This document shows positions 1-6,631 of a stretch of DNA of 7,742 nucleotides, in pieces (positions within the stretch are counted from its first letter, which is position 1; each line of letters begins with the position of its first letter). The stretch is taken from contig JALHUQ010000036.1 in the NCBI GenBank assembly GCA_022866645.1, positions 1 through 7,742 of the forward strand, written 5' to 3'. Below the pieces are notes generated by a model. The model had not been told where the DNA came from and made no database searches. It worked only from the letters and a program-made list of their open reading frames with translations. Made by a program: the position numbers and the translations under genes. The stretch comes from Woeseiaceae bacterium (GTDB lineage: Bacteria > Pseudomonadota > Gammaproteobacteria > Steroidobacterales > Woeseiaceae).

Positions 1-501
1 CGTCAGTATCCTTTCTTCTCAACGCAAATTGCGCTCATGCATTCAGGCGAGCTGATACTCGGCGTGTCGAGTGGCACGATGATGGATGAACTTGCCTGGG
101 CTGAGAAAGGGCGGGGCGCCTGGTTGAATGGCAAGCGACTCAGGGTCAGTGGCATATCCGATCCAGACCGGGCGGCTGTTTCAACAGGCAACCTGAAGTC
201 ATTGGCGGAGAGCGACGGTTGGCCGGCACTCGGCGATATTGTGAAACGCGCGGATCGAATTCGCGGTTATGGTGATTTCTATCACTACCATTTACTCGCC
301 GCCGGAAAAATCGAAGCGGTCATCGAGTCGGACGTGAATATTCTGGATATAGCTGCGTTGTCGGTGATCGTCACTGAGGCGGGCGGCGTTTTTACAGATT
401 TGAATGGTGACAAGCCCGATCTCAATATTCGCTCGGTCCTCGCGGCGAATCCGTCGCTGCATGAAACGTATCTGAGCCAGCTAAAGGGCTACGTCGCCTG
501 A
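1..501 (+). CDS. Inositol monophosphatase family phosphatase, C-terminal part (histidinol-phosphatase-like)
   Basis: This is the C-terminal part of a Mg-dependent sugar/inositol phosphatase. The reading frame is open from base 1, so the start lies off the left edge; the ATG at 37 is internal, because the residues before it (PFFSTQIAL) already match the family. The family is usually about 260-270 residues, so roughly 100 N-terminal residues, with the first metal-binding motifs, are missing. Visible family features are the ELAWAEKGRGAWLNG segment, the RGYGDFYHYHLLA segment, and the second metal-site motif LDIAA (Asp codon at 346-348) followed by VTEAGG. The usual Trp before that Asp is Leu here. 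Members hydrolyse inositol-1-phosphate, histidinol-phosphate or similar monoesters in the cytoplasm. The GDFYHYHLLA and ESDVNILDIAAL segments recall proteins annotated as HisN-like histidinol-phosphatases, but substrate cannot be settled from this fragment. It converges on the ABC ATPase gene and overlaps it by 21 nt. Confidence 0.88.
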   Translation, partial: RQYPFFSTQIALMHSGELILGVSSGTMMDELAWAEKGRGAWLNGKRLRVSGISDPDRAAVSTGNLKSLAESDGWPALGDIVKRADRIRGYGDFYHYHLLAAGKIEAVIESDVNILDIAALSVIVTEAGGVFTDLNGDKPDLNIRSVLAANPSLHETYLSQLKGYVA

Positions 502-1275
502 GGCAACAAACAATTCGCGATTTCGCCAGGTTACGGCCTCCATCGGCGTGCCGTAAAGTTGGCTCAAACGCTCCGCATCAAGAATCTCAGACGTGTTGCC
601 AAGATCCCAGCGTCCATCCCCGTACAGCAACAGGCAACGGTCCGCAAAACGGACGGCCAGATTGACGTCATGCAAACTGGCGATCACTGCGGCTCCTGCA
701 TCCGCCCTCGCTCTGAACAATCGCAAGGCGTCCAGTTGATGCTGCGGGTCGAGGTGATTTGTCGGTTCATCAAGGATGTATAAGTCAGGCTCCTGTGTCA
801 GCACCTGGGCGATAGCTAAACGTCGTCGCTCACCACCGGATAAAGTCAATATGTCTCGAGTGGCGAGCTCGTGAAGATCGACAGCCGCCAACGCGGCTCT
901 GGCAACGTCCAGATCTTGCTGCGATTCCCAGCTCAAGCGGCCAATGTGCGGATGGCGTCCAATCAGCGCAGTTTCGATAACGGTCGCGGGGAAAATATCA
1001 TCAACATGTTGCGGCAACAGCGTCAGGTGCTTCGCGAGGTCCTTGCGTTTGCTGGTGGCTAAGTCGGCGCCCAGCATTCGGATGGTCCCCGTGCGGGCAG
1101 GTCGAAGTCCGGCCAAGGTATGTAGCGCGAGTGTTTTCCCGGAGCCGTTTTGGCCCAGGACAGCGATCAACTCGCCGCGAGCGACGGTCACCGTTAAGGC
1201 CTCGACCAGCGTTCGTCCGGCAATGTCGACGGTAAGGTCCTTACAGGAAAAAATGGCTGGTGCGTCCTCGTGCAT
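481..1275 (-). CDS. ABC transporter ATP-binding protein, FecE/BtuD/HmuV type
   Basis: This is a 264-residue ATPase subunit of an ABC importer, which would sit on the cytoplasmic face of a permease and power uptake. All core motifs are present: Walker A GQNGSGKT (41-48), Q-loop Gln89, signature LSGGE (145-149), Walker B LYILDE (165-170) with the D-loop after it, and the H-loop His202 in ASLHDVNLA. The length and the segment after the Q-loop (VIETALIGRHPHIG) fit the family serving iron-siderophore, haem and cobalamin uptake. The substrate cannot be told without the permease or binding protein, and neither is in the window. It is the last gene of the leftward operon, 14 nt after the metalloprotease stop. 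No Shine-Dalgarno is evident before the ATG (the upstream mRNA reads CTACGCTCCTTCT), so translation may depend on coupling to the gene before. It ends with TAG, overlapping the convergent phosphatase gene. Confidence 0.93.
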   Translation of the reverse strand: MHEDAPAIFSCKDLTVDIAGRTLVEALTVTVARGELIAVLGQNGSGKTLALHTLAGLRPARTGTIRMLGADLATSKRKDLAKHLTLLPQHVDDIFPATVIETALIGRHPHIGRLSWESQQDLDVARAALAAVDLHELATRDILTLSGGERRRLAIAQVLTQEPDLYILDEPTNHLDPQHQLDALRLFRARADAGAAVIASLHDVNLAVRFADRCLLLYGDGRWDLGNTSEILDAERLSQLYGTPMEAVTWRNRELFVASGDVAL

Positions 1276-1289
1276 AGAAGGAGCGTAGC

Positions 1290-2060
1290 CTACTCGGAAA
1301 GATTAATCTCGCTGGCTGTGAGCGCGCCGATGACGGCATATTTCAAGCTCTTTGGTATCACCGCATCATCTTCTGATAAAGCGATGCGCCCGCCCATGAT
1401 TTCGGCGTAGCGCTGCGGGTACAGCGGCAGCCGGTCGGGTTCGCCAAGACCGTCGGGTCCGATTGGCTGTCCATCGACCGCACTGTACTTGTCCGTAGCA
1501 CCGAGTGTGTGCAGAAACTCATGAGCAATAATGACGTTGTTGGTGTCGCGGTGCTGGCGACTGGCGTAGCCATTTACGATACCGACCATGCCCTTTTGCA
1601 GGCCGACGGAATTTTCGAGTACCAATGTCTTACCGGGATTGTGATAGCGAACGAATATGCGTACGTCCGGATCGATACGATCTTGCGCATCGGTTACGCT
1701 GCCGGTCCACCAGCGCATTTTCATTGACCACAGCATGACGGACATCATGTTGGGTTGCTTATCGAGTTCCGGGGGTTGTTCAGTGATTTCGTTGCCGAGT
1801 TCGATGCGGGCCGGTCGACTGACGTTTTTCGAATAGCGTTCAGTTTCACGTTCGAGAAACGTTTCAATGCCCTCGAAGTCGGAGGTGGCTAGTTCTGCAA
1901 TGTATTTGCTTGCTTCTGCGCTGCCATCGGCATTGATCGGGTAAATCTTGACCCACAGACTGTTGTTCCAATCGGTGCTTCTCGCCTGCGTCAGAAACGC
2001 ACTGAGGCCGACAAACAGCAGAATGAACAGCAGTATTGATATGCGAACCGCTTTAAACAT
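1290..2060 (-). CDS. Membrane-anchored HExxHxxGxxD zinc metalloprotease-like protein
   Basis: A 256-residue protein that I cannot assign to a named family. Residues 5-24 form a hydrophobic stretch after a short positive N-terminus (MFKAVR), which suggests a signal anchor or signal peptide with the rest in the periplasm. The key motif is HEFLHTLGATD at 180-190: two His ligands (180, 184), the catalytic Glu181, Gly187 and an Asp190 where metzincins usually have a third His. This HExxHxxGxxD form is known in snapalysin-type metzincins. Thirty-two residues after Asp190 comes EIMGG (220-224), a candidate Met-turn with Met222. A zinc-dependent peptidase is the natural reading; substrate and activity are unknown. 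The ATG is 3 nt after the amidase stop (TGA TTA ATG) with no clear Shine-Dalgarno, so translational coupling is likely. It sits between the amidase and the ABC ATPase. Confidence 0.8.
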   Translation of the reverse strand: MFKAVRISILLFILLFVGLSAFLTQARSTDWNNSLWVKIYPINADGSAEASKYIAELATSDFEGIETFLERETERYSKNVSRPARIELGNEITEQPPELDKQPNMMSVMLWSMKMRWWTGSVTDAQDRIDPDVRIFVRYHNPGKTLVLENSVGLQKGMVGIVNGYASRQHRDTNNVIIAHEFLHTLGATDKYSAVDGQPIGPDGLGEPDRLPLYPQRYAEIMGGRIALSEDDAVIPKSLKYAVIGALTASEINLSE

Positions 2061-2063
2061 TAA

Positions 2064-3593
2064 TCAGAATTCGGGTGGCTTGCGGACTCCGGTAGTTTGT
2101 TCAAACGCATAGGCAATCTCTATGAGCTGCTTCTCATTCCATGCTTTTCCCATAAAAGACAGTCCAACAGGCATGCCGGATACGAAGCCCGCCGGTACCG
2201 TGATGTTGGGATAACCGGAAATCGCCGCCAGCGACGAGCTGCCTATACCAAAGGAGTCACCGTTGATGTGGTCGATCAACCACGCCGGGCCGTTGCTAGG
2301 TGCGATGAGCGCGTCCAACGCATGTTCCTCAAAGAGCTGATCAATACTGTTTCGAGCGATTCGCTTGCTGGTCTCAAGGGCCGACAAATACGCCTCGTCG
2401 GTCAACGGCCCTTTCGCCTCCGCCTGCAGAAATACTTCCTGGCCGAATATGGGCATGACGGTATCGGCACTCGCGTTGTTGTATTCGATCAGGTCAGCGA
2501 GGCTCTGTACCGGGGCCGAAGAGTTATGCAGGTAGCTATTCAGATCGGCTCGAAATTCGTAAAGCAGTACCTCATACGATGCATCGCCCATTTCACCCGT
2601 ATCGATCTTGATGTCGTCGATTATTGTCGCGCCGGCCTCGCGCATGGTGTCGATGTTCGATTGATAGATCGCATCGACGCCAGGGTGCGAACCTTCGCCG
2701 TACCAGGCGCGAATCACACCGATACGTTTTCCATTAAGCGCGTCGGCCGTCAGGCTGGCGGAGTAGTCGTGGTGAGTTTCAGCGTCACTCGTCGCCGGGT
2801 CATCAGGATCTGTTCCAGTGATTGCCGTCAAAAGTATTGCAGCATCGCGGACATTACGGCCCATCGGGCCTGCGGTGTCCTGACTGTGCGCGATCGGAAT
2901 AATACCGCTACGGCTGACCAGACCGACGGTAGGCTTGATTCCGACGATGCCGTTGATGCCGGCCGGGCAAACAATAGAGCCATCGGTTTCGGTACCGATA
3001 GACACCGAAGTCAGACTGGCTGCGACCGCAACTGCTGAACCGGACGAGGATCCGCAGGGAGATCGGGCCCTGTCGTACGGGTTCAGAGTTTGTCCGCCGA
3101 CACTGCTCCAGCCGCTCGTTGATCGTGTTGAACGAAAATTTGCCCACTCGCTGAGATTGGCCTTGCCGAGAATCACGGCACCGGAGTCACGCAGTCGCTT
3201 TACGACAAACGCATCCTGGGGAGGAATATGATCGGCCAGCGCCAGCGACCCGGCGCTGGTATGCATCTGATCCCCGGTATCGATGTTCGCTTTGAGTATG
3301 ACGGGAATGCCGTGCATCGGGCCGCGAGGGCCCGACGTTTTCCATTCTTCGTCCAGCGCCCTGGCAATATTCAGCGCGTCGGGGTTGATCTCGATAATTG
3401 AGTTCAGAGTTGGCCCGGCGCGATCTATTTTTTCGATGCGATCGATGTACCAGCCGACCAGTTCCTCGGAGCTCAACTCGCCGCGCTGCATCTGGTCGTG
3501 CAGGCTCGCGATGTCCATTTCCGAATAATCCCGCTCGCTGCCCGTGCAGGCAGTGAGTGCAAGCATCAAAAATCCGACCAGCGGGGTACGCAT
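2064..3593 (-). CDS. Amidase-signature family amidohydrolase, predicted lipoprotein
   Basis: A 509-residue amidase-signature enzyme, a typical full length. These enzymes hydrolyse C-N amide bonds with a Ser-cisSer-Lys triad, and all three residues are visible: Lys101 in VILKANIDT, the cis-Ser (probably Ser182) in CGSSSGS, and the nucleophile Ser206 in GTETDGSI. The Lys-to-Ser and Ser-to-Ser spacings match those known for Stenotrophomonas peptide amidase and FAAH. The N-terminus is a short lipoprotein signal with lipobox LTAC (Cys16), so the mature protein should be lipid-anchored outside the cytoplasm. The residue after Cys is Thr, not Asp, which would favour outer-membrane sorting by the usual rule. 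A peptide amidase or related secreted amidase is likely; the substrate is not predictable. The ATG shares a base with the upstream stop (TAATG), and AGGAA lies 9 nt before it, so it is both coupled and has its own ribosome site. Confidence 0.93.
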   Translation of the reverse strand: MRTPLVGFLMLALTACTGSERDYSEMDIASLHDQMQRGELSSEELVGWYIDRIEKIDRAGPTLNSIIEINPDALNIARALDEEWKTSGPRGPMHGIPVILKANIDTGDQMHTSAGSLALADHIPPQDAFVVKRLRDSGAVILGKANLSEWANFRSTRSTSGWSSVGGQTLNPYDRARSPCGSSSGSAVAVAASLTSVSIGTETDGSIVCPAGINGIVGIKPTVGLVSRSGIIPIAHSQDTAGPMGRNVRDAAILLTAITGTDPDDPATSDAETHHDYSASLTADALNGKRIGVIRAWYGEGSHPGVDAIYQSNIDTMREAGATIIDDIKIDTGEMGDASYEVLLYEFRADLNSYLHNSSAPVQSLADLIEYNNASADTVMPIFGQEVFLQAEAKGPLTDEAYLSALETSKRIARNSIDQLFEEHALDALIAPSNGPAWLIDHINGDSFGIGSSSLAAISGYPNITVPAGFVSGMPVGLSFMGKAWNEKQLIEIAYAFEQTTGVRKPPEF

Positions 3594-4414
3594 TAGTTGG
3601 GTTTCCTGAATCGCATTACAAAACGATCCGTCTTGCCACGAATTGTCGGCGCAAAAACGACCTGAGTGAGATCGTCGTCCGGGTTTCGCAACAGGTCACT
3701 CTGTCCGTCGAGGACAAAACCTGCCGCTTCCATATTGGCGATCACAAGCGCCGGATCAATTCGATGCAGCGTATCGCTGGTCTCGGTTGGCGAGCCAGCC
3801 GCAGCGCTGTGATCGACAATGGCGACTATTCCGCCCGGCTTCAATGCCTTTTTGAGTTCGGCCAGAAATGCAGGAATGTCCATGAGCTCCCAGCCATTTT
3901 CGGCATCCCCGAGATAGAGGTCATGGAACGACAAGGCGAGCATGACAGCATCGAGAGTATCGGCTTCAAGTAGCAGATGGTTGTTCTCGGCCATCAGAAT
4001 TTCGACCTGCGGGACACGCCCGGTTCCAAATCGCTCCGCAAGCGAATCACCGACAAACTTCTTGTAGGCTTCGTTGGAATGCGCAATAACCCTGCCGCTC
4101 TCGCCAACAACATGAGCAATCACTTCCGCGTACCAACCGTTGCCGGTAAACATATCCAGCACCGTCATACCTGGCGTTATTCCGATAAACTCCAGAACCT
4201 CAGCCGGTTTCCGACCGGCATCGCGTTCTCGATCTGCCTCAGGTCGAAGTGCGTTGGCGAGGGCCGCCTCGTAAACGGATGGGGCCGGCGCTACGGCTTC
4301 AGGTGCGGCGGCTATGGGTTCCGGAGCGCTCGGTTCCGACGCATCCTGTCCGCATGCGGAAACGAGCGTTAATGCGAGTACGGAACACAGTCCCTTCAAA
4401 TTGGTTGTTTTCAT
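3593..4414 (-). CDS. Class I SAM methyltransferase-like lipoprotein (COG4798-like)
   Basis: A 273-residue protein combining a lipoprotein signal with a Rossmann methyltransferase fold. Residues 1-20 are a signal ending in lipobox VSAC (Cys21), followed by a Pro/Ala/Glu-rich linker to about residue 46. The fold then shows the SAM-binding motif I VLDMFTGNGWYAE (85-97), a motif IV-like segment LDAVMLALSFHDLY (154-167), LKPGGIVAIVDH (191-202), and a conserved-looking tail GKTDRFVMRFRKP. The arrangement resembles the 'predicted methyltransferase' group COG4798, whose members I recall often carrying signal peptides; the acceptor is unknown. SAM is not expected outside the cytoplasm, so activity in the periplasm is an open question. 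It is the first gene of the leftward operon, with a strong Shine-Dalgarno (AGGGGAG, 5 nt spacing) fixing the ATG. Its stop TAA overlaps the amidase start. Confidence 0.87.
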   Translation of the reverse strand: MKTTNLKGLCSVLALTLVSACGQDASEPSAPEPIAAAPEAVAPAPSVYEAALANALRPEADRERDAGRKPAEVLEFIGITPGMTVLDMFTGNGWYAEVIAHVVGESGRVIAHSNEAYKKFVGDSLAERFGTGRVPQVEILMAENNHLLLEADTLDAVMLALSFHDLYLGDAENGWELMDIPAFLAELKKALKPGGIVAIVDHSAAAGSPTETSDTLHRIDPALVIANMEAAGFVLDGQSDLLRNPDDDLTQVVFAPTIRGKTDRFVMRFRKPN

Positions 4415-4419
4415 GGTTA

Positions 4420-4426
4420 CTCCCCT
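4420..4426 (-). promoter_or_regulatory. Strong Shine-Dalgarno for the methyltransferase-like lipoprotein
   Basis: On the minus strand AGGGGAG lies 5 nt before the ATG at 4414. It is the best ribosome site in the window and marks this gene as the head of the operon; the two distal genes lack a clear one. Confidence 0.75.
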
Positions 4427-4437
4427 GATTTTACTTA

Positions 4438-4466
4438 ATCCTATTCGGACACGCGCAAAAGGGCAA
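4438..4466 (-). promoter_or_regulatory. Candidate sigma70-type promoter of the four-gene leftward operon
   Basis: On the minus strand TTGCCC (4466-4461) and TAGGAT (4443-4438) are separated by 17 nt, each matching four of six consensus bases. Transcription would begin near 4431, giving a leader of about 17 nt that contains the Shine-Dalgarno. It lies just downstream of a leftward terminator, as expected for a separate transcription unit. It is found by eye only, and short matches of this quality also occur by chance. Confidence 0.4.
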
Positions 4467-4477
4467 AGTGCCGCGCA

Positions 4478-4509
4478 AGAAAAAGCCCCGTGGCGTTAGC
4501 GGCGGGGCT
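4478..4509 (-). terminator. Rho-independent terminator facing left, possibly bidirectional
   Basis: A 7-bp GC-rich stem, AGCCCCG (4484-4490) with CGGGGCT (4503-4509), encloses a 12-nt loop. On the minus strand the stem runs straight into TTTTTCTT, the classic form. It would stop leftward transcription arriving from the dehydrogenase/propeller pair and insulate the downstream operon. Read on the plus strand, the T-run starts only about 8 nt after the stem (near 4517-4525), so rightward activity would be weaker. The propeller gene ends about 475 nt away, which is unusually far. Confidence 0.6.
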
Positions 4510-4982
4510 GGATTTCTCTTTTTTTCAAAAGAGGTAACTGCAAATCTGATAACCGGATACAGAGGCTGTCTTATTGTTATTGGATCTGGATCTTCTTATT
4601 TTTATAGTTATTATTCTTCTGGCGTCTAAATCCCATATCTGTCCGTAGTGTTATCAAGCGCAGTTACACTTCGCTTGGGCAGAGTATTAAAAGCAAGAGC
4701 TGTGCCAACTCAACCGTGTGCGTCGCGAATTCAATGATTTAGCGATCGCTCAATGCTTTGGGCCTGTTTACGCCACTGCAATCTGTAAAGAAATCCGACG
4801 TTTTCCTCGATCAAGCCCTAAAGCGGTGGAATAGTTCAGCGCCGTATCGGTCTGAAAATCAACACGAAATAGACAAAGCTGGCTTTGACCCGGGAAAAGG
4901 CAAGGCAGCGAATTGGGCATTATTATGTTCAATCGATCAAAGTGTTCCGGAGCGGGGGCTCAATTCGGCATATTTTGTCAAA
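4510..4982. other. Intergenic region without a supported gene
   Basis: The left half (about 4511-4640) is AT-rich, unlike its surroundings. It holds a small perfect hairpin (CTCTTTT 4516-4522 with AAAAGAG 4527-4533) and a tandem TGGATC repeat (4581-4592). A 10-bp palindrome AGCGATCGCT lies at 4741-4750. A rightward 104-codon frame from a TTG at 4758 to 5072 has no Shine-Dalgarno and no recognisable domain, and it runs 90 nt into the propeller gene on the other strand, so I do not call it. On the minus strand a weak CAAAG/CTTTG hairpin near 4875-4890 could lie in the 3' untranslated region of the propeller gene. I see no tRNA or insertion-sequence ends. Confidence 0.5.
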
Positions 4983-6620
4983 TTATTCGACACTTTGAGC
5001 GCTCTTCGCTCGGTCAAGCAAACCGGAAACGCTGTGAAAGCGGCCATTTCGAACCACGGCGACCACATTTAGCACGTCGTGAACAGTGGCGAGCGGGTCG
5101 CCATCGACCAAGATCAGGTCGGCAGCGGCGCCTGTTGCTATGCGGCCCAGGTAGGGGTCGGCGAGCAGCGCAGCAGCGGCATTGACGCCCATCCCGCGCA
5201 AGGTTTGCAGTGGCGTAAGGCCAGCGAGTTGCATGGCCCGAAATTGAGTGGACAGCGCCTGGCCCGTCGGCAGCCCGGTCGAACGACTGGTGACAACGGC
5301 GGCAGTGACGTCCAGCTCCGGGCTGGGTGTGTGCCCCGTTTGCCAGACGGCGGCATCCAGAAGACGCGGGCCGGGTATCTGCTTCCCGGACCACAGCTCG
5401 TTCAGGCGAGCAGCGTCAGAGTGGCTGGCGACGACAGTCGTAACACCCATCGTCAAGAGGTCTGGCCCATGACTGGGGACTAGCGTGGCGGGTAAACGCG
5501 CGTCAGCGTCGATAAGGCCGGGGAGTATCGTCAGATCGCCCAGGTCGATGACGATCGATCCGGGTCGATCCTTGTGTTCCTCGACTCCGGCAATGCGGCC
5601 GCCTTCAATCAGGATGTCTTTGTTGTACTGATAAATGTCGTCAATACCGTCGAATAATCTGGATGCATGAATGACCAGGCTGCCCTCGGGCTCGTCCAGC
5701 CAGGCCAGTGTCGGCCGGACTCGACTGACAGCGGCTTGAGCTTCCGGCTGGAGGGTTGCCTGAAAATTCAAAGGGCTGGATGTCCACGAGTTAAAAAGCC
5801 GTTGTCTTATCTGCCCGTTCGCTGAGTAGTACATGCGGTGTCGATCGAGCCAACTCACGGGCGCAAGGTCTAATTGCTCGTTGCTTACCAACGATCGAAT
5901 CAGACGCGGGCGGGACAGAATGACCATCTCTATCAAGCCCCCGGCGGCGCCGTAGCGCAAAAAGGTAATCAAACTGCCGTCTGGTCTGAAGGTCGGCGCG
6001 GCGATCTTGTCCGATGAGCTCAGGAGTAGCTCTTCAGGCTGCGATTGCTGGCGCAATATCAGCGACCAGGTCTCGCCCTGGTGATAGACGTACACCAGGT
6101 CTTGCCCATCAGCCGACCAGGCCGCCTCGGTTTCATCGCCTGGCCGGTCGCTGATGCGCCAACGCAATTCGGTCGGCACATCGAGTTCCCACAAATCGAG
6201 CCCGGTGCCGCGCACGTCCGATGAGTACAGTAATCGCTCGCCGTCCGGATGCCATGACGGGTACAGGTCCAGCGAGGCATCTGCGCTGAGACTCCGCGTT
6301 TCGCCACTGTTGAAATCGTAAATCCAGATGCCCTGACGATCGCCAGAGACTGCCGAGTAGACTAGTCGTGTACCGTCCGGTGACCAGCGTGGTCGTCTGA
6401 CTGACTTCAGGTTCTGCGTGAGTTGGCGGGCTTCGCCGCCACCGCCCGGCACGATCCAGATATCGCCGCGCAGATCAATCGCCAGGCGGCCGTCCCGTGC
6501 AACATCGACGGACAGATTGGCGCCGCGATCAATTGTAGTCTGCGCTACTGCCAGAGGAGCGAGACAAAGACCAAAGACCAGGAAAAGCAGTGCTCGCAAT
6601 TGCACGTCGCTATGGGTCAC
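4983..6620 (-). CDS. Secreted TolB-like propeller fused to a degenerate amidohydrolase domain
   Basis: A 545-residue protein with a Sec signal peptide (hydrophobic 8-25, probable cleavage after AVA at 26), so periplasmic or exported. Residues about 30-300 form a TolB/PD40-like beta-propeller with repeats WSPDG (79-83), WHPDG (123-127), WSADG (168-172) and FRPDG (211-215), 43-45 residues apart. Residues about 315-530 resemble a metal-dependent amidohydrolase: the flanking beta-sandwich (ILIEGGRIAGVEE), LPGLIDADARL, GVTTVV, IPGPRLL, then the C-terminal block GLTPLQTLRGMGVNAAAALL and GAAADLILVDGDPL. The usual HxH after LPGLIDA is Asp373-Ala-Arg375. The barrel middle with the remaining metal ligands is absent, and the expected TDxG Asp site reads TSRSTG (444-449). 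It is therefore probably not a hydrolase; a binding or scaffold role is a guess. The start is a GTG 11 nt after the dehydrogenase stop, without a Shine-Dalgarno; a GTG five codons later is an alternative. Confidence 0.85.
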   Translation of the reverse strand: MTHSDVQLRALLFLVFGLCLAPLAVAQTTIDRGANLSVDVARDGRLAIDLRGDIWIVPGGGGEARQLTQNLKSVRRPRWSPDGTRLVYSAVSGDRQGIWIYDFNSGETRSLSADASLDLYPSWHPDGERLLYSSDVRGTGLDLWELDVPTELRWRISDRPGDETEAAWSADGQDLVYVYHQGETWSLILRQQSQPEELLLSSSDKIAAPTFRPDGSLITFLRYGAAGGLIEMVILSRPRLIRSLVSNEQLDLAPVSWLDRHRMYYSANGQIRQRLFNSWTSSPLNFQATLQPEAQAAVSRVRPTLAWLDEPEGSLVIHASRLFDGIDDIYQYNKDILIEGGRIAGVEEHKDRPGSIVIDLGDLTILPGLIDADARLPATLVPSHGPDLLTMGVTTVVASHSDAARLNELWSGKQIPGPRLLDAAVWQTGHTPSPELDVTAAVVTSRSTGLPTGQALSTQFRAMQLAGLTPLQTLRGMGVNAAAALLADPYLGRIATGAAADLILVDGDPLATVHDVLNVVAVVRNGRFHSVSGLLDRAKSAQSVE

Positions 6621-6631
6621 CAGGGTGTGAA

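Noticed and set aside
2097..3038. Rightward open frame of 313 codons inside the amidase gene
   Set aside because: It is wholly antisense to a gene with an intact catalytic triad, is rich in Arg/Val/Asp as antisense shadows are, and shows no domain, signal or ribosome site.
4516..4533. CTCTTTT/AAAAGAG hairpin as a second terminator
   Set aside because: The stem is AT-rich and not followed by a T-run in either direction, so it does not meet terminator form.
4741..4750. AGCGATCGCT palindrome, like the cyanobacterial HIP1 core GCGATCGC
   Set aside because: I noticed no other copy in the window and nothing else here suggests a cyanobacterium; more likely chance or a simple operator-like palindrome.
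5049..5068. TTCGAAC with a nearby ACCA, resembling the 3' end of a tRNA
   Set aside because: The flanks do not form a T-stem, no acceptor or anticodon arm fits, and it lies within the coding region of the propeller protein.
4758..5072. Rightward 104-codon frame from a TTG, partly in the gap
   Set aside because: TTG start without a Shine-Dalgarno, no clear third-position base bias, no recognised domain, and a 90-nt overlap with the propeller gene. A homology search could revive it.
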